Assembly (NCBI GenBank): GCA_020060465.1
Contig: JAGVAD010000028.1
Location: 1-64,000, forward strand
Source of the DNA: Anaerolineales bacterium
GTDB lineage: Bacteria > Chloroflexota > Anaerolineae > Anaerolineales > UBA4823
Length of the DNA stretch: 64,000 nt
Direction: 5' to 3'
Below the pieces are notes generated by a model. It ran no database searches and was not told the origin of the DNA. It saw nothing but the letters and a program-made list of their open reading frames with translations. How positions within the stretch are numbered: position 1 is the first letter of the stretch; each line of letters starts with the position of its first letter. Both the position numbers and the translations under genes were made by a program. Positions 1 to 8,585 of this stretch are shown here, one piece after another.

Positions 1-2
1 AC

Positions 3-842
3 GACTCTGCAGGCGTCATGGATCAATATTTTATTGAGGCGAAATTCTTCACCGAACACAACCGCTTCGAAAGATTTTTAGAGAAACAAAAACGCGAGGC
101 GACCGAGGAAAAGGTAAACTACATCTCTATTTGCTCTCCGAATTATTTGCATGACATGCATTGCCGCCTGTCCCTGCGCGTTGGGGCAACAGCAATTTGC
201 GAAAAACCTCTGGTCATCAACCCGTGGAATTTGGATGCCCTCCAGGAAGCGGAAAGCGAATATTCCGGCAAGATTTACACCATTTTACAACTGAGGCATC
301 ATCCAAAGATGATCGAACTGCACAGAAAGATCCAAGAGGCAGGAAATGGACGCCGCCGGGTTATCTTGACCTATGTAACCAGCCGCGGCTCATGGTACGA
401 CGTATCCTGGAAAGGCTCGGTTGAGAAATCGGGTGGGATTGCAGTCAACATTGGCATCCATCTCTTCGACTTGATGTTGTGGATGTTTGGCCCCATGAAC
501 GATTGCCGGGTATATCACTCCGACCATCGCCGGATGAGCGGCTTCCTGGACCTGGAATGCGCTGATGTTACCTGGTATCTATCGGTAGATAAAGACGACC
601 TGCCTTTTCAGATGATCCCCGGTACACGAAGCTCTTATCGAAGTATGAATATGGATGGGGAAGAGATTGAATTTTCTGAAGGTTTCGGCGATCTACACAC
701 GATAGTCTATCGAGAGATCTTAGCCGGGCGGGGTCTGGGCATAGAAAATGCCCGCCCCTCGATCAACCTGGCTTACCGGTTACGGAATACCCCGCTTTCC
801 TCCCCAGATAAACAAGTCCATCCATATCTAAAAAACAGGTGA
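3..842 (+). CDS. wbpB: Gfo/Idh/MocA-family nucleotide-sugar 3-dehydrogenase, WbpB/WlbA-like (5'-truncated by window edge)
   Basis: This is the C-terminal 279 residues of an oxidoreductase of the WbpB/WlbA type, which oxidises C3 of UDP-N-acetylglucosaminuronic acid using NAD. The frame is open to the left edge, and the residues before the first Met (DSAGV) continue the family pattern, so the true start and about 40 residues of the Rossmann fold lie outside the window. The sequence shows the family motif SICSPNYLHD and the catalytic-type EKPLVINPWNLDAL. Other family hallmarks are QLRHHP and a GGIAVNIGIHLFDLMLWMFG stretch with the conserved His/Asp. It is followed after 3 bp by the acetyltransferase and then the aminotransferase, the expected partners in UDP-GlcNAc(3NAc)A synthesis. 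The family call is firm and the substrate is inferred from context. Confidence 0.88.
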   Translation, partial: DSAGVMDQYFIEAKFFTEHNRFERFLEKQKREATEEKVNYISICSPNYLHDMHCRLSLRVGATAICEKPLVINPWNLDALQEAESEYSGKIYTILQLRHHPKMIELHRKIQEAGNGRRRVILTYVTSRGSWYDVSWKGSVEKSGGIAVNIGIHLFDLMLWMFGPMNDCRVYHSDHRRMSGFLDLECADVTWYLSVDKDDLPFQMIPGTRSSYRSMNMDGEEIEFSEGFGDLHTIVYREILAGRGLGIENARPSINLAYRLRNTPLSSPDKQVHPYLKNR

Positions 843-845
843 AGC

Positions 846-1463
846 ATGACGAGCGAGCCTGAATATTTCGTCCATTCATCATCGTATATTGACGAACCTT
901 GCCAGATCGGTGCGCAGACCAAAATCTGGCATTTTTGCCATATCATGTCAGATGTCATCATTGGGCAAAATTGCGTACTTGGACAGAATGTCATGGTGGG
1001 GTGTCAAGTCAAGATCGGTAACCATGTGAAAATCCAAAATAATGTCTCCATTTATACGGGAGTTGAGCTAGAGGATGATGTTTTCTGCGGCCCATCGTGT
1101 GTGTTCACCAACGTCATCAACCCCAGAGCGGAAATTAATCGCCACGACCAATATCAAAAAACGCTGGTTCGACGCGGCGCGACCATCGGCGCCAACGCCA
1201 CCATTCTATGTGGCGTTACGATTGGCCGTTATGCATTTATTGGCGCCGGCGCAGTAGTGCGCACGAACGTCCCCGATTATGCGCTGATGGCAGGTGTGCC
1301 AGCCAAACAGATCGGTTGGATCAGCCGACACGGTTATCGGTTGCTCAAACCAGATGCACAAGGGGTTATGACTTGCCCCGAAACCGGATGGCGTTATCGG
1401 CTCCGAGATGGAAGCGTCCATTGCCTGGATTGGCCCGAAGATTTGCCTCTGCCGGTTGAGTAG
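846..1463 (+). CDS. wbpD: WbpD/WlbB-like hexapeptide-repeat N-acetyltransferase
   Basis: A 205-residue left-handed beta-helix acyltransferase. From about residue 10 to 150 it is built of hexapeptide repeats (for example [53 protein letters not shown]). WbpD proteins acetylate the 3-amino group of UDP-GlcNAc3NA with acetyl-CoA. The extension after the helix ([13 protein letters not shown]) is also common in this family. The start lies 3 bp after the stop of the dehydrogenase and the stop lies 6 bp before the aminotransferase, so the three genes are one transcription unit. The substrate is inferred from the neighbours. Confidence 0.9.
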   Translation: MTSEPEYFVHSSSYIDEPCQIGAQTKIWHFCHIMSDVIIGQNCVLGQNVMVGCQVKIGNHVKIQNNVSIYTGVELEDDVFCGPSCVFTNVINPRAEINRHDQYQKTLVRRGATIGANATILCGVTIGRYAFIGAGAVVRTNVPDYALMAGVPAKQIGWISRHGYRLLKPDAQGVMTCPETGWRYRLRDGSVHCLDWPEDLPLPVE

Positions 1464-1469
1464 ATCGTC

Positions 1470-2609
1470 ATGCCGAATATCCCATTGGTCAACTTGAAAG
1501 CCCAATATAAGGCAATCGGAGAAGAAATTGCGGAAAGCATCAACCAGGTGCTTGAGGCGCAGCAATTCATCCTGGGACCTCAAGTAGAAGATTTGGAAAT
1601 CAAGATCGCCCACTACTCGCATTGTCAGTATGGCATTGGGATGTCATCCGGCACAGATGCCCTCTTATGCGCTCTCATGGCCATAGGCATCCAGCCGGGG
1701 GATGAAGTGATTACCACCCCCTATACTTTCTTTGCTACCGCGGGCGCGATTGCACGGTTAGGCGCGCGCCCGGTCTTCGCAGATGTAATTGAAGATACAC
1801 TGAACATTGACCCTCAACAGATCGAACCCCTCATTACAAGGAAAACAAAGGCAATTATCCCGGTGCATTTCGCTGGTCAGGCGGCTGACATGGAGGCAAT
1901 ACTTCGCATTGCACAAAGGCGTCATCTCTACGTCATCGAGGATGCGTGCCAGGCCATTGGCGCCGACTACAAAGGAAAACGTGTGGGCTCATGGGGCGAC
2001 ATCGGTTGTTTTAGCTTTTTCCCCACCAAAAATCTGGGTGGATATGGCGATGGAGGGATGGCGACCACCAACAACCCCCACCTGGCAGAGCGGCTGCGAT
2101 TGTTGCGCAATCATGGTCATCAGCCCAAGTACTATCACCAGATTGTGGGGGGGAATTTTCGCCTGGATGCTCTTCAAGCAGCCATCCTTCTGGTCAAGTT
2201 TAAATATCTGGAGAACTGGATCGAAGCCAGAAACACGCACGCGCGAACGTACCACCAACTTTTCCACAAATCGGGTCTTGCGGCTGATGCTCAGCAAACT
2301 GGCAAAGTAAAATTACCCGCCGAGCGCCGATCGGGACGTCATGTATATCACTTATACGTCATCCAGGCAGATCAACGCGATGAATTAAAAACATACCTGC
2401 ACCAAAACGGAATTGGCGCGGAAATCTATTATCCCGTTCCGCTGCACCTGCAAGGGTGTTTTAAGCATTTAGGATACAAGCTCGGCGATCTACCTGTCAG
2501 CGAACGGGCGGCTCGTCGCAGCCTTGCGCTCCCCATCTATCCAGAACTCAACGATCAAATGCTTTTAGAGATCGTGGAAACGATTGGCGAGTTTTACAGA
2601 TCCACCTAA
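1470..2609 (+). CDS. wbpE: DegT/DnrJ/EryC1/StrS PLP aminotransferase, WbpE/WlbC-like
   Basis: A 379-residue sugar aminotransferase. It has the family N-terminus (IPLVNLKAQY), the cofactor-binding GMSSGTDAL segment, the EDACQAIGADYKG motif, and the PLP-lysine motif SFFPTKNLGGYGDGGM. With the upstream WbpB-like and WbpD-like genes it would transaminate the 3-keto sugar nucleotide made by the dehydrogenase, giving a 3-amino uronic acid that is then acetylated. Length is normal for the family. Gene order B-D-E matches the Pseudomonas O-antigen cluster. A second, more distant DegT aminotransferase lies at 7353-8495. Confidence 0.9.
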   Translation: MPNIPLVNLKAQYKAIGEEIAESINQVLEAQQFILGPQVEDLEIKIAHYSHCQYGIGMSSGTDALLCALMAIGIQPGDEVITTPYTFFATAGAIARLGARPVFADVIEDTLNIDPQQIEPLITRKTKAIIPVHFAGQAADMEAILRIAQRRHLYVIEDACQAIGADYKGKRVGSWGDIGCFSFFPTKNLGGYGDGGMATTNNPHLAERLRLLRNHGHQPKYYHQIVGGNFRLDALQAAILLVKFKYLENWIEARNTHARTYHQLFHKSGLAADAQQTGKVKLPAERRSGRHVYHLYVIQADQRDELKTYLHQNGIGAEIYYPVPLHLQGCFKHLGYKLGDLPVSERAARRSLALPIYPELNDQMLLEIVETIGEFYRST

Positions 2610-2679
2610 CCCCATAATTTCAGGCGTCGCGATGTTCCGTCCGAAGCGATGCCGAGATCATCGCCGCCTCCGCAAAGCA

Positions 2680-2701
2680 TATACCTGAGGCAACAGGTAT
2701 A
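2680..2701. promoter_or_regulatory. Perfect 8-bp dyad in the intergenic gap
   Basis: TATACCTG and CAGGTATA are separated by 6 bp in the 165-bp gap between the WbpE-like gene and the glycosyltransferase. There is no T-run on the plus strand, so it looks more like a protein-binding dyad or a processing hairpin than a terminator. The rest of the gap shows nothing else clear; a TATAAC hexamer sits at about 2751. Confidence 0.35.
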
Positions 2702-2774
2702 AAAAATACATAGCAAACGATATTCAACGCCTGCGGTCTTCCGAGCCTTATAACAACGTAGCGCTTTGGCTGTA

Positions 2775-3785
2775 ATGCTCACCTATCCACCTCTGCCCGT
2801 GTTGCCGCGCGTCTCTCTGCTCATTGCCATGCGCAATGAGGCCGATTACATTGCCAAATGTGTTCAATCCGCCCTCAGGCAAGATTATCCCGCCGAGCAT
2901 CTGGAAATTTTCGTTCTGGATGGAAATTCGGACGATGCCTCCTGGCAGATTGTTGAGCAATTGTTTCAGGGGCGTGCGAACTGCTTTCTACTCCCCAATC
3001 CTGGAATAACCCAATCGGCGGGGTGGAATTTAGGCATTCGCCTCTGTAACGGAGACATTATCGGGATCGTGAGCGCACATTCGGAACTTGCCGCGGATTA
3101 CGTATCTACGGCGGTCGAGACTTTGCGGCGCAGCGGGGCGGATCTGGTTGGCGGCCCAGCCCGCGCTCACGGAGAAAGCCAAACTGCCCGCGCTATTGCC
3201 ATTGCGACCAGCACCGCCTTTGGGGTTGGCGGCGCCCGATTTCATTACACTAAGCGAGAAGAAGCAGTGGATACGGTGTTTATGGGGGTGTGTCGCAAAG
3301 AAATGTACCAGCAGATCGGCGGGTTTGACGAGGAAATGGTGCGCGACCAGGATGACGAATTAAGCTATCGGCTGCTCGCGCGGGGTGGGCGCATCGTCTG
3401 TAACCCCGCTATCCGCTCGATTTATTACAATCGTTCGACGCTGCGCTCGCTCTGGCGGCAATATGTTCAGTACGGCTTTTGGAAAGTACGCGTCTTGCAG
3501 AAGCATCTGCGCCAAATGCGCCTGCGTCATTTCATCCCACCTCTTTTTGTTGCTTCTCTGATTGCTTCGGCGGCGCTCAGCCTGTTTTCACCAGTTGGGT
3601 GGTTTTCCTTCATTTTCATTCTCTTAGCCTACCTGGCGGCGAATCTGACCGCATCCGCCTGGGCAGCCGGTCACCATGGCTGGCGTTATTTCCCGCTTCT
3701 AATGATCGTTTACGCTATTCTGCATTTGAGCTATGGACTGGGCTTTTTGGCAGGGTTGGTCAAATTCGCCCATCGCTGGCGCTGA
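2775..3785 (+). CDS. Family 2 glycosyltransferase, ExoA-like, membrane-anchored
   Basis: A 336-residue GT-A fold glycosyltransferase. The N-terminal half has RVSLLIAMRNEADYI, the nucleotide-binding DGNSDD and NPGITQSAGWNLG. Later motifs are VFMGVCRKEMYQQIGGFDE and the DQDDELSYRL acceptor/catalytic motif. After about residue 250 come three hydrophobic segments that anchor it in the membrane. The pattern resembles succinoglycan ExoA, which extends the lipid-linked repeat unit on the cytoplasmic face. ATG at 2775 is chosen; an in-frame TTG at 2766 is the alternative, and neither has a good Shine-Dalgarno sequence. The gene is followed closely by the initiating sugar transferase. Confidence 0.87.
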   Translation: MLTYPPLPVLPRVSLLIAMRNEADYIAKCVQSALRQDYPAEHLEIFVLDGNSDDASWQIVEQLFQGRANCFLLPNPGITQSAGWNLGIRLCNGDIIGIVSAHSELAADYVSTAVETLRRSGADLVGGPARAHGESQTARAIAIATSTAFGVGGARFHYTKREEAVDTVFMGVCRKEMYQQIGGFDEEMVRDQDDELSYRLLARGGRIVCNPAIRSIYYNRSTLRSLWRQYVQYGFWKVRVLQKHLRQMRLRHFIPPLFVASLIASAALSLFSPVGWFSFIFILLAYLAANLTASAWAAGHHGWRYFPLLMIVYAILHLSYGLGFLAGLVKFAHRWR

Positions 3786-3801
3786 CAATGATGAGGTCTT
3801 T

Positions 3802-5610
3802 ATGAATCAACCAGCATCGCCATACTTGAGCAGTTATCTTTCGTCGCCTGGCAAGCTCCATTCCAATAGCCAATCTGGCGAGTTGATCAAGCGCGTGTTC
3901 GATTGTGCCCTTGCCAGCATCGGCATTCCCCTCCTGATGCCATTGTTCTTGTACCTGAGCTGGCGTATCCGACGCGATTCGCCTGGGCCGATTTTTTATC
4001 GCGGCGAGCGGGTGGGGAAAAATGGGAAAATCTTTCATATCCTCAAGTTTCGCACCATGTACGAGCGCCCGGCAAGTTATCAGGGACCGCATGTGACTGC
4101 TCAAGACGATCCGCGTATCACTCCCCTCGGTCGCTGGCTGCGTGCGACCAAGCTGAACGAATTGCCGCAGCTCTGGAACGTGTTGAAAGGTGAGATGAGC
4201 CTGGTTGGCCCGCGCCCGGAAGATCCACAGATTGTCGCTTCTTGGCCAGAGGCCGTGCGACAGGAAATCCTCTCTGTTCGACCGGGCATCACCAGTCCGG
4301 CTTCGGTGATCTATCACGACGAAGAACATCTGTTGAGCAGCTCACAGGTTATGGAAGCCTATCTAGACAAAATCTTGCCCAGCAAGTTGCGCCTGGATCA
4401 ACTCTATGTGCGCCATCGCTCGTTATTGGGCGACCTGGATGTACTCTTCTGGACCTTATTGATCATGCTACCTCAGGTGAAATCGTATTCGCCGGGCGAG
4501 GAACGCTTATTTTCAGGTCCGCTGACCAAACTCGTGCGGCGTCATATCCGCTGGCTGGTGATTGATACGACAATTACCTTCCTGGCAATGGGTATAACAG
4601 GTCTCTTTTGGCGTTCGTTGAACCCCTTGAATGTGGGATTGACGCCAGCAGTCATCCTGGCGCTGGGTTTTTCATTTCTGTTCAGCCTGACCAACGCCGC
4701 GTTGCGGGTCAACCGCGTCGAATGGTCACGCGCCGCCGCCGATGACGCGCTCGATCTGGCGCCAGGCGGCGCGTTGGCCACATTGATTGCCATGTTGATA
4801 AACCATTTCTATCCTCATCAACTGGTTGCGTTGCTCTATTCTGGTGCCATTCCCTCCTGGTTGACGCGCCCGTTGCTGCCGCCCGGTTTGATCCTGATGG
4901 CTGCCGCGTTGTCTTTGATGGGATTCGTGCTGGCGCGCTACCGCGAGCGTTTGATCACTGGACTGGCTACGCGTTGGATTGCCTGGCGCGGTGCCACACC
5001 TCCGGCACAGGAACGAGTGCTGATCATCGGCTGCGGCGAAAGCGGGCGTTTCGCCGCCCGGATGCTTTCACAAGGGCAATATGCCAAGACCCTGCGCGTG
5101 GTGGGCTTTGTTGACGATGATTTCTACAAAAAAGACGCCCGCATCCACGGGTCGCCGGTGCTGGGGCAGCGCAATCAAATTCCGCGCCTGGTGAGTCAGT
5201 ATGACATTGGCATCATCGTATTCGCGATTCATAACATCTCACCCGATAACCGCCGTAAGCTGCTCGAGATTTGTAATAACACCCCTGCCCGCGTCATCTT
5301 ATTTCCAGACATCGCCGCGGCAATCAACAACCTGGCGCGTCACAACGGCGCTACAAGGGAGATCGAAGACCTCGAATCATTCCCACACGGCGTCGCAGCG
5401 CAATACAATAACCATTTACCCTGCAACTTATGCCTGACCAAGGTCTCCCCGCTGAAAGTAGATGGCTGGCTGGCGCAACTGGAAGAGATCGCCCATTGTG
5501 GAGATTTAGCCGGTTTGCAAACTCAGGTGAGGTACTACCGCAGCCAGTTACAGGCAGATGTTACGGCTCAGCTTGCCATCAACCTGGCTGGAGAGGAACT
5601 GCCGTCGTAA
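3802..5610 (+). CDS. Two-domain protein: N-terminal bacterial sugar transferase plus C-terminal membrane/Rossmann (FlaA1/WbaP N-half-like) domain
   Basis: A 602-residue protein with an unusual order. Residues about 26-215 are a polyisoprenyl-phosphate hexose-1-P transferase: [51 protein letters not shown] and SLVGPRPE are all present. Then follow about four to five TM helices (residues about 235-400) and a nucleotide-binding Rossmann domain from about residue 404 ([25 protein letters not shown]). In WbaP/WcaJ proteins the membrane plus Rossmann part comes first and the transferase last, so this gene has the modules swapped. ATG 3802 is preferred to the ORF-extending upstream ATGs because it begins just after the preceding gene's stop. 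The stop TAA overlaps the next ATG by one base (TAATG). Confidence 0.88.
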   Translation: MNQPASPYLSSYLSSPGKLHSNSQSGELIKRVFDCALASIGIPLLMPLFLYLSWRIRRDSPGPIFYRGERVGKNGKIFHILKFRTMYERPASYQGPHVTAQDDPRITPLGRWLRATKLNELPQLWNVLKGEMSLVGPRPEDPQIVASWPEAVRQEILSVRPGITSPASVIYHDEEHLLSSSQVMEAYLDKILPSKLRLDQLYVRHRSLLGDLDVLFWTLLIMLPQVKSYSPGEERLFSGPLTKLVRRHIRWLVIDTTITFLAMGITGLFWRSLNPLNVGLTPAVILALGFSFLFSLTNAALRVNRVEWSRAAADDALDLAPGGALATLIAMLINHFYPHQLVALLYSGAIPSWLTRPLLPPGLILMAAALSLMGFVLARYRERLITGLATRWIAWRGATPPAQERVLIIGCGESGRFAARMLSQGQYAKTLRVVGFVDDDFYKKDARIHGSPVLGQRNQIPRLVSQYDIGIIVFAIHNISPDNRRKLLEICNNTPARVILFPDIAAAINNLARHNGATREIEDLESFPHGVAAQYNNHLPCNLCLTKVSPLKVDGWLAQLEEIAHCGDLAGLQTQVRYYRSQLQADVTAQLAINLAGEELPS

Positions 5611-6611
5611 TGGATTTGAGCAACTATTGGCAAGACCGATCCGTGTTGGTAACTGGCGCAGGCGGGTTTATCGCCAGCCATCTCATCGAAGCGCTGGTCG
5701 CACGCCGCGCACGAGTGCGAGCGTTCGTGCGCTACAACTCGCGCGGCGATCCGGGTCTATTAAGAATATTGCCAGGGGAAACGCGCGCCCAGATCCAAAT
5801 TCTGGCCGGCGATCTGCGCGATTTGTCGGCCGTCCAAAGCGCCGTGGATGGCGTGACGCACATTTTTCACCTGGGTGCGCTCATCGCCATCCCTTATTCT
5901 TACCTCCATCCCGCCGAAGTGGTTGAAACCAACGTGATAGGGACGCTAAACGTCCTGTTGGCGGCGCGCCAGCATAGCGTCGAGCGAGTTATCCACACCT
6001 CCACCAGCGAAGTGTACGGAACTGCGCTACATACGCCAATGGACGAAAGCCATCCGCTGCAAGGCCAATCGCCTTACTCCGCATCCAAAATCGGCGCCGA
6101 TAAGCTTGCAGAGAGTTTTTATCGTTCGTTTGACTTGCCTGTGGTTACCTTGCGCCCTTTCAATACCTACGGCCCACGACAATCGGCGCGCGCGGTGATC
6201 CCCGCCATCATCACCCAGGCGCTTACGCAGGATAAAATTCGCCTGGGCAACCTGGATGCACAGCGAGATTTAACTTACGTCTCTGATACAGTAGATGGTT
6301 TCTTGCGCGTTGGCGAAACGCCTGGCATCGAAGGCGAGACTTTCAACCTGGGCTTTGGCGCAGCAGTGAGGATCGGCGACCTGGCGCAACAGATTATTGA
6401 TCTGCTGGATAAGCCTGTGAAAATCGAGATTGACCCCCAGCGTTTGCGCCCGCCGAAAAGCGAAGTCGTCCATCTGCTATCTGATAACCGCCTGGCGCGC
6501 CAGCGCTTGGGGTGGCAGCCGGAAGTTGCCCTGCGCCAGGGCCTGCTGTGGACGATTGAATGGATACGCGCCAACTTACATCTCTATCAGCCCGATCGTT
6601 ACGAGATCTAA
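5610..6611 (+). CDS. NAD-dependent nucleotide-sugar 4,6-dehydratase (extended SDR, LegB-like)
   Basis: A 333-residue extended short-chain dehydrogenase. It has the NAD-binding VLVTGAGGFIASHLIEAL near the N-terminus, the HTSTSEVYG segment carrying the catalytic Ser/Thr, and the YSASKIGADK catalytic Tyr/Lys motif. These are followed by RPFNTYGPRQSARAVIP, typical of 4,6-dehydratases of the LegB/GDP-mannose dehydratase branch. The start is the ATG overlapping the upstream stop, which implies translational coupling. With the downstream nucleotidyltransferase and aminotransferase it can make an NDP-4-amino-4,6-dideoxyhexose. The nucleotide and sugar cannot be told from sequence alone. Confidence 0.87.
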   Translation: MDLSNYWQDRSVLVTGAGGFIASHLIEALVARRARVRAFVRYNSRGDPGLLRILPGETRAQIQILAGDLRDLSAVQSAVDGVTHIFHLGALIAIPYSYLHPAEVVETNVIGTLNVLLAARQHSVERVIHTSTSEVYGTALHTPMDESHPLQGQSPYSASKIGADKLAESFYRSFDLPVVTLRPFNTYGPRQSARAVIPAIITQALTQDKIRLGNLDAQRDLTYVSDTVDGFLRVGETPGIEGETFNLGFGAAVRIGDLAQQIIDLLDKPVKIEIDPQRLRPPKSEVVHLLSDNRLARQRLGWQPEVALRQGLLWTIEWIRANLHLYQPDRYEI

Positions 6612-6633
6612 ACCCTGTAATAAGGATGCGCCG

Positions 6634-7350
6634 ATGAAAGCCGTCATTCTGGCCGGTGGCAAGGGCGCCCGGTTGTCTCCGTACACCAAAATACTTCCCA
6701 AGCCGCTGATGCCCATCGGCGATATGCCCATTCTGGAGATCCTGTTGCGTCAAATGAGGCTCGCTGGCGTTGGCGAGGCAATTTTGACCGTCGGCCATCT
6801 GGCAGAATTATTGCGCGCCTTTTTCCAAAACGGGGAACGCCTGGGCATCCAATTAGATTATAGCGTCGAAGATCAGCCGCTGGGCACAGCCGGTCCGCTC
6901 TCTTTGGTCGCCCATCGCCTGAATGATACTTTCCTGGTCGCCAACGGCGACGTCTTGACAACGTTGGATTTGAAAGCCTTCATCGCCGCGCACCGCGCCT
7001 CGGGCGCCGCGGCCACCATCGCCTCTCACGTCCGCCAGGTCAAAGTGGACTTTGGTGTATTACAGATGAATGGAGGCGATGAACTGAGCGGATATATCGA
7101 GAAACCGTCCTACAATTTCTTAGTCAGCATGGGCATTTATGCCTTCGAACCGCGCGTGTTGGAATTTATTCCCTACAACCAATACCTGGATTTTCCTGAT
7201 CTGGTATTGCGGCTCATCTCCGCTGGCGAGCGGGTGATGGGCTATCGCTTCGATGGCTACTGGCAGGACTTGGGACGGCCTGATGATTATGAACAGGCGC
7301 TTCGGGAATGGGAAACGCTGCGCCCGACCATCCTTCAGGAGGACGAGTAA
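6634..7350 (+). CDS. Sugar-1-phosphate nucleotidyltransferase
   Basis: A 238-residue nucleotidyltransferase with the N-terminal signature MKAVILAGGKGARLSPYTK and the PKPLMPIGDMPILE motif. The product-loop motif is QPLGTAGPL, followed by VANGDVLT with the metal-binding Asp. It activates a sugar 1-phosphate to an NDP-sugar, probably the substrate of the adjacent 4,6-dehydratase. There is no C-terminal hexapeptide domain, so it is of the short RfbA/RmlA or mannose-1-P guanylyltransferase type. The start at 6634 is chosen because the protein then begins exactly at the family N-terminus and sits 22 bp after the dehydratase stop. Confidence 0.88.
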   Translation: MKAVILAGGKGARLSPYTKILPKPLMPIGDMPILEILLRQMRLAGVGEAILTVGHLAELLRAFFQNGERLGIQLDYSVEDQPLGTAGPLSLVAHRLNDTFLVANGDVLTTLDLKAFIAAHRASGAAATIASHVRQVKVDFGVLQMNGGDELSGYIEKPSYNFLVSMGIYAFEPRVLEFIPYNQYLDFPDLVLRLISAGERVMGYRFDGYWQDLGRPDDYEQALREWETLRPTILQEDE

Positions 7351-7352
7351 GC

Positions 7353-8495
7353 GTGCAATGGCGCGTGCCTCTGGCAGATTTAGATTTTGACCAGGCCGAG
7401 ACCCAGGCAGTTTTACAAGTGCTGAACAGCCGTTGGCTCAGCATGGGGACCGTCGCTCAAGAGTTCGAGCGCCAGTTCGCCGCCATGGTGGGCGCGCAGT
7501 ATGCTTTCGCAGTTTCGAACGCCACACAGGCGCTGCATCTGGCTTGTCTGGCACTTGGCATTGGAGCAGGAGATGAGGTCATCGTACCCTCGTTATCCTT
7601 CGTTGCCACAGCCAATTGCGTGCTATACACTGGCGCCAAGGTGCGTTTCGCCGACATCCTCAGCGCAGACGAACCGACCATCAGCCCGACGGAGATCGAG
7701 CGCCTGATTACCCCGCGCACGCGTGCCATCATCCTCATGCATTATGGCGGTTACCCTTGCCGCATGGGGGAGATCATGGAAATCGCTGCACGACGCAATC
7801 TTGCAATCATCGAAGATAGCGCCCACGCTCCAGGCGCATCGCTGGCAGGCCGCTCCCTGGGCGCATGGGGCGATGCAGGCTGCTTCAGTTTCTACTCCAA
7901 CAAGAACCTATCTACCGGCGAAGGTGGAATGCTGGTTACGAATCGCGAGGATGTGGCCAGGCAGGTGAATGCATTACGCTCGCATGGCATGACCAGCCTG
8001 ACATGGGACCGCCACCAGGGACATGCTTACACCTACGATGTAACAACGTTGGGTTATAACTACCGCATTGACGAAATCCGCTCAGCGATTGGACTGGCGC
8101 AATTAAGCAAGCTTGCCCAAAACAATGCCCGCCGCGCCGAGATCACGCGGCGATATTGGCAGGCTCTGCGCGATACGCCGCTACAACTGCCTTTCTCCCG
8201 CCTGGAAGGCGCTGCAGAGATCAGCCCCGCCTATCATATCCTTCCCATCTTGCTGCCTGAAAATGCATCGCGCCGCAAATTCATGGATGAGATGAAAGCG
8301 AACGGCATCCAAACCAGCATTCATTATCCCCCCATTCATCAATTCAGCTACTTTCGGCGGATGTTTCCCGGTGTCAGTCTGCCTCAAACCGAGCGCTTCG
8401 CCGCGCGGGAGGTCACTTTGCCGTTATACCCGCACATGGATAAAACCAGTTTAGATGCCGTTATCGCCGCGCTGCACAAAGCGCTGGTCAACTGA
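7353..8495 (+). CDS. DegT/DnrJ/EryC1/StrS PLP aminotransferase (second copy type)
   Basis: A 380-residue sugar aminotransferase with the PLP-binding SNATQALHLACLAL segment, the DSAHAPGASLAG motif, and the Schiff-base lysine in SFYSNKNLSTGEGGM. The GTG start at 7353 is chosen because a strong Shine-Dalgarno sequence (CAGGAGG) ends about 10 bp upstream, straddling the end of the nucleotidyltransferase gene. It probably aminates the 4-keto-6-deoxy sugar made by the dehydratase. It is clearly divergent from the WbpE-like enzyme at 1470-2609, in line with a different sugar substrate. Confidence 0.88.
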   Translation: MQWRVPLADLDFDQAETQAVLQVLNSRWLSMGTVAQEFERQFAAMVGAQYAFAVSNATQALHLACLALGIGAGDEVIVPSLSFVATANCVLYTGAKVRFADILSADEPTISPTEIERLITPRTRAIILMHYGGYPCRMGEIMEIAARRNLAIIEDSAHAPGASLAGRSLGAWGDAGCFSFYSNKNLSTGEGGMLVTNREDVARQVNALRSHGMTSLTWDRHQGHAYTYDVTTLGYNYRIDEIRSAIGLAQLSKLAQNNARRAEITRRYWQALRDTPLQLPFSRLEGAAEISPAYHILPILLPENASRRKFMDEMKANGIQTSIHYPPIHQFSYFRRMFPGVSLPQTERFAAREVTLPLYPHMDKTSLDAVIAALHKALVN

Positions 8496-8585
8496 GCGGC
8501 TTCGAAAGAGATTCGCCTGTTCGTCGTTGGTTCACATTTTGTAATCGTAAACGCTTCTGAAAAATCTAAGGACAAACAGATCCCC

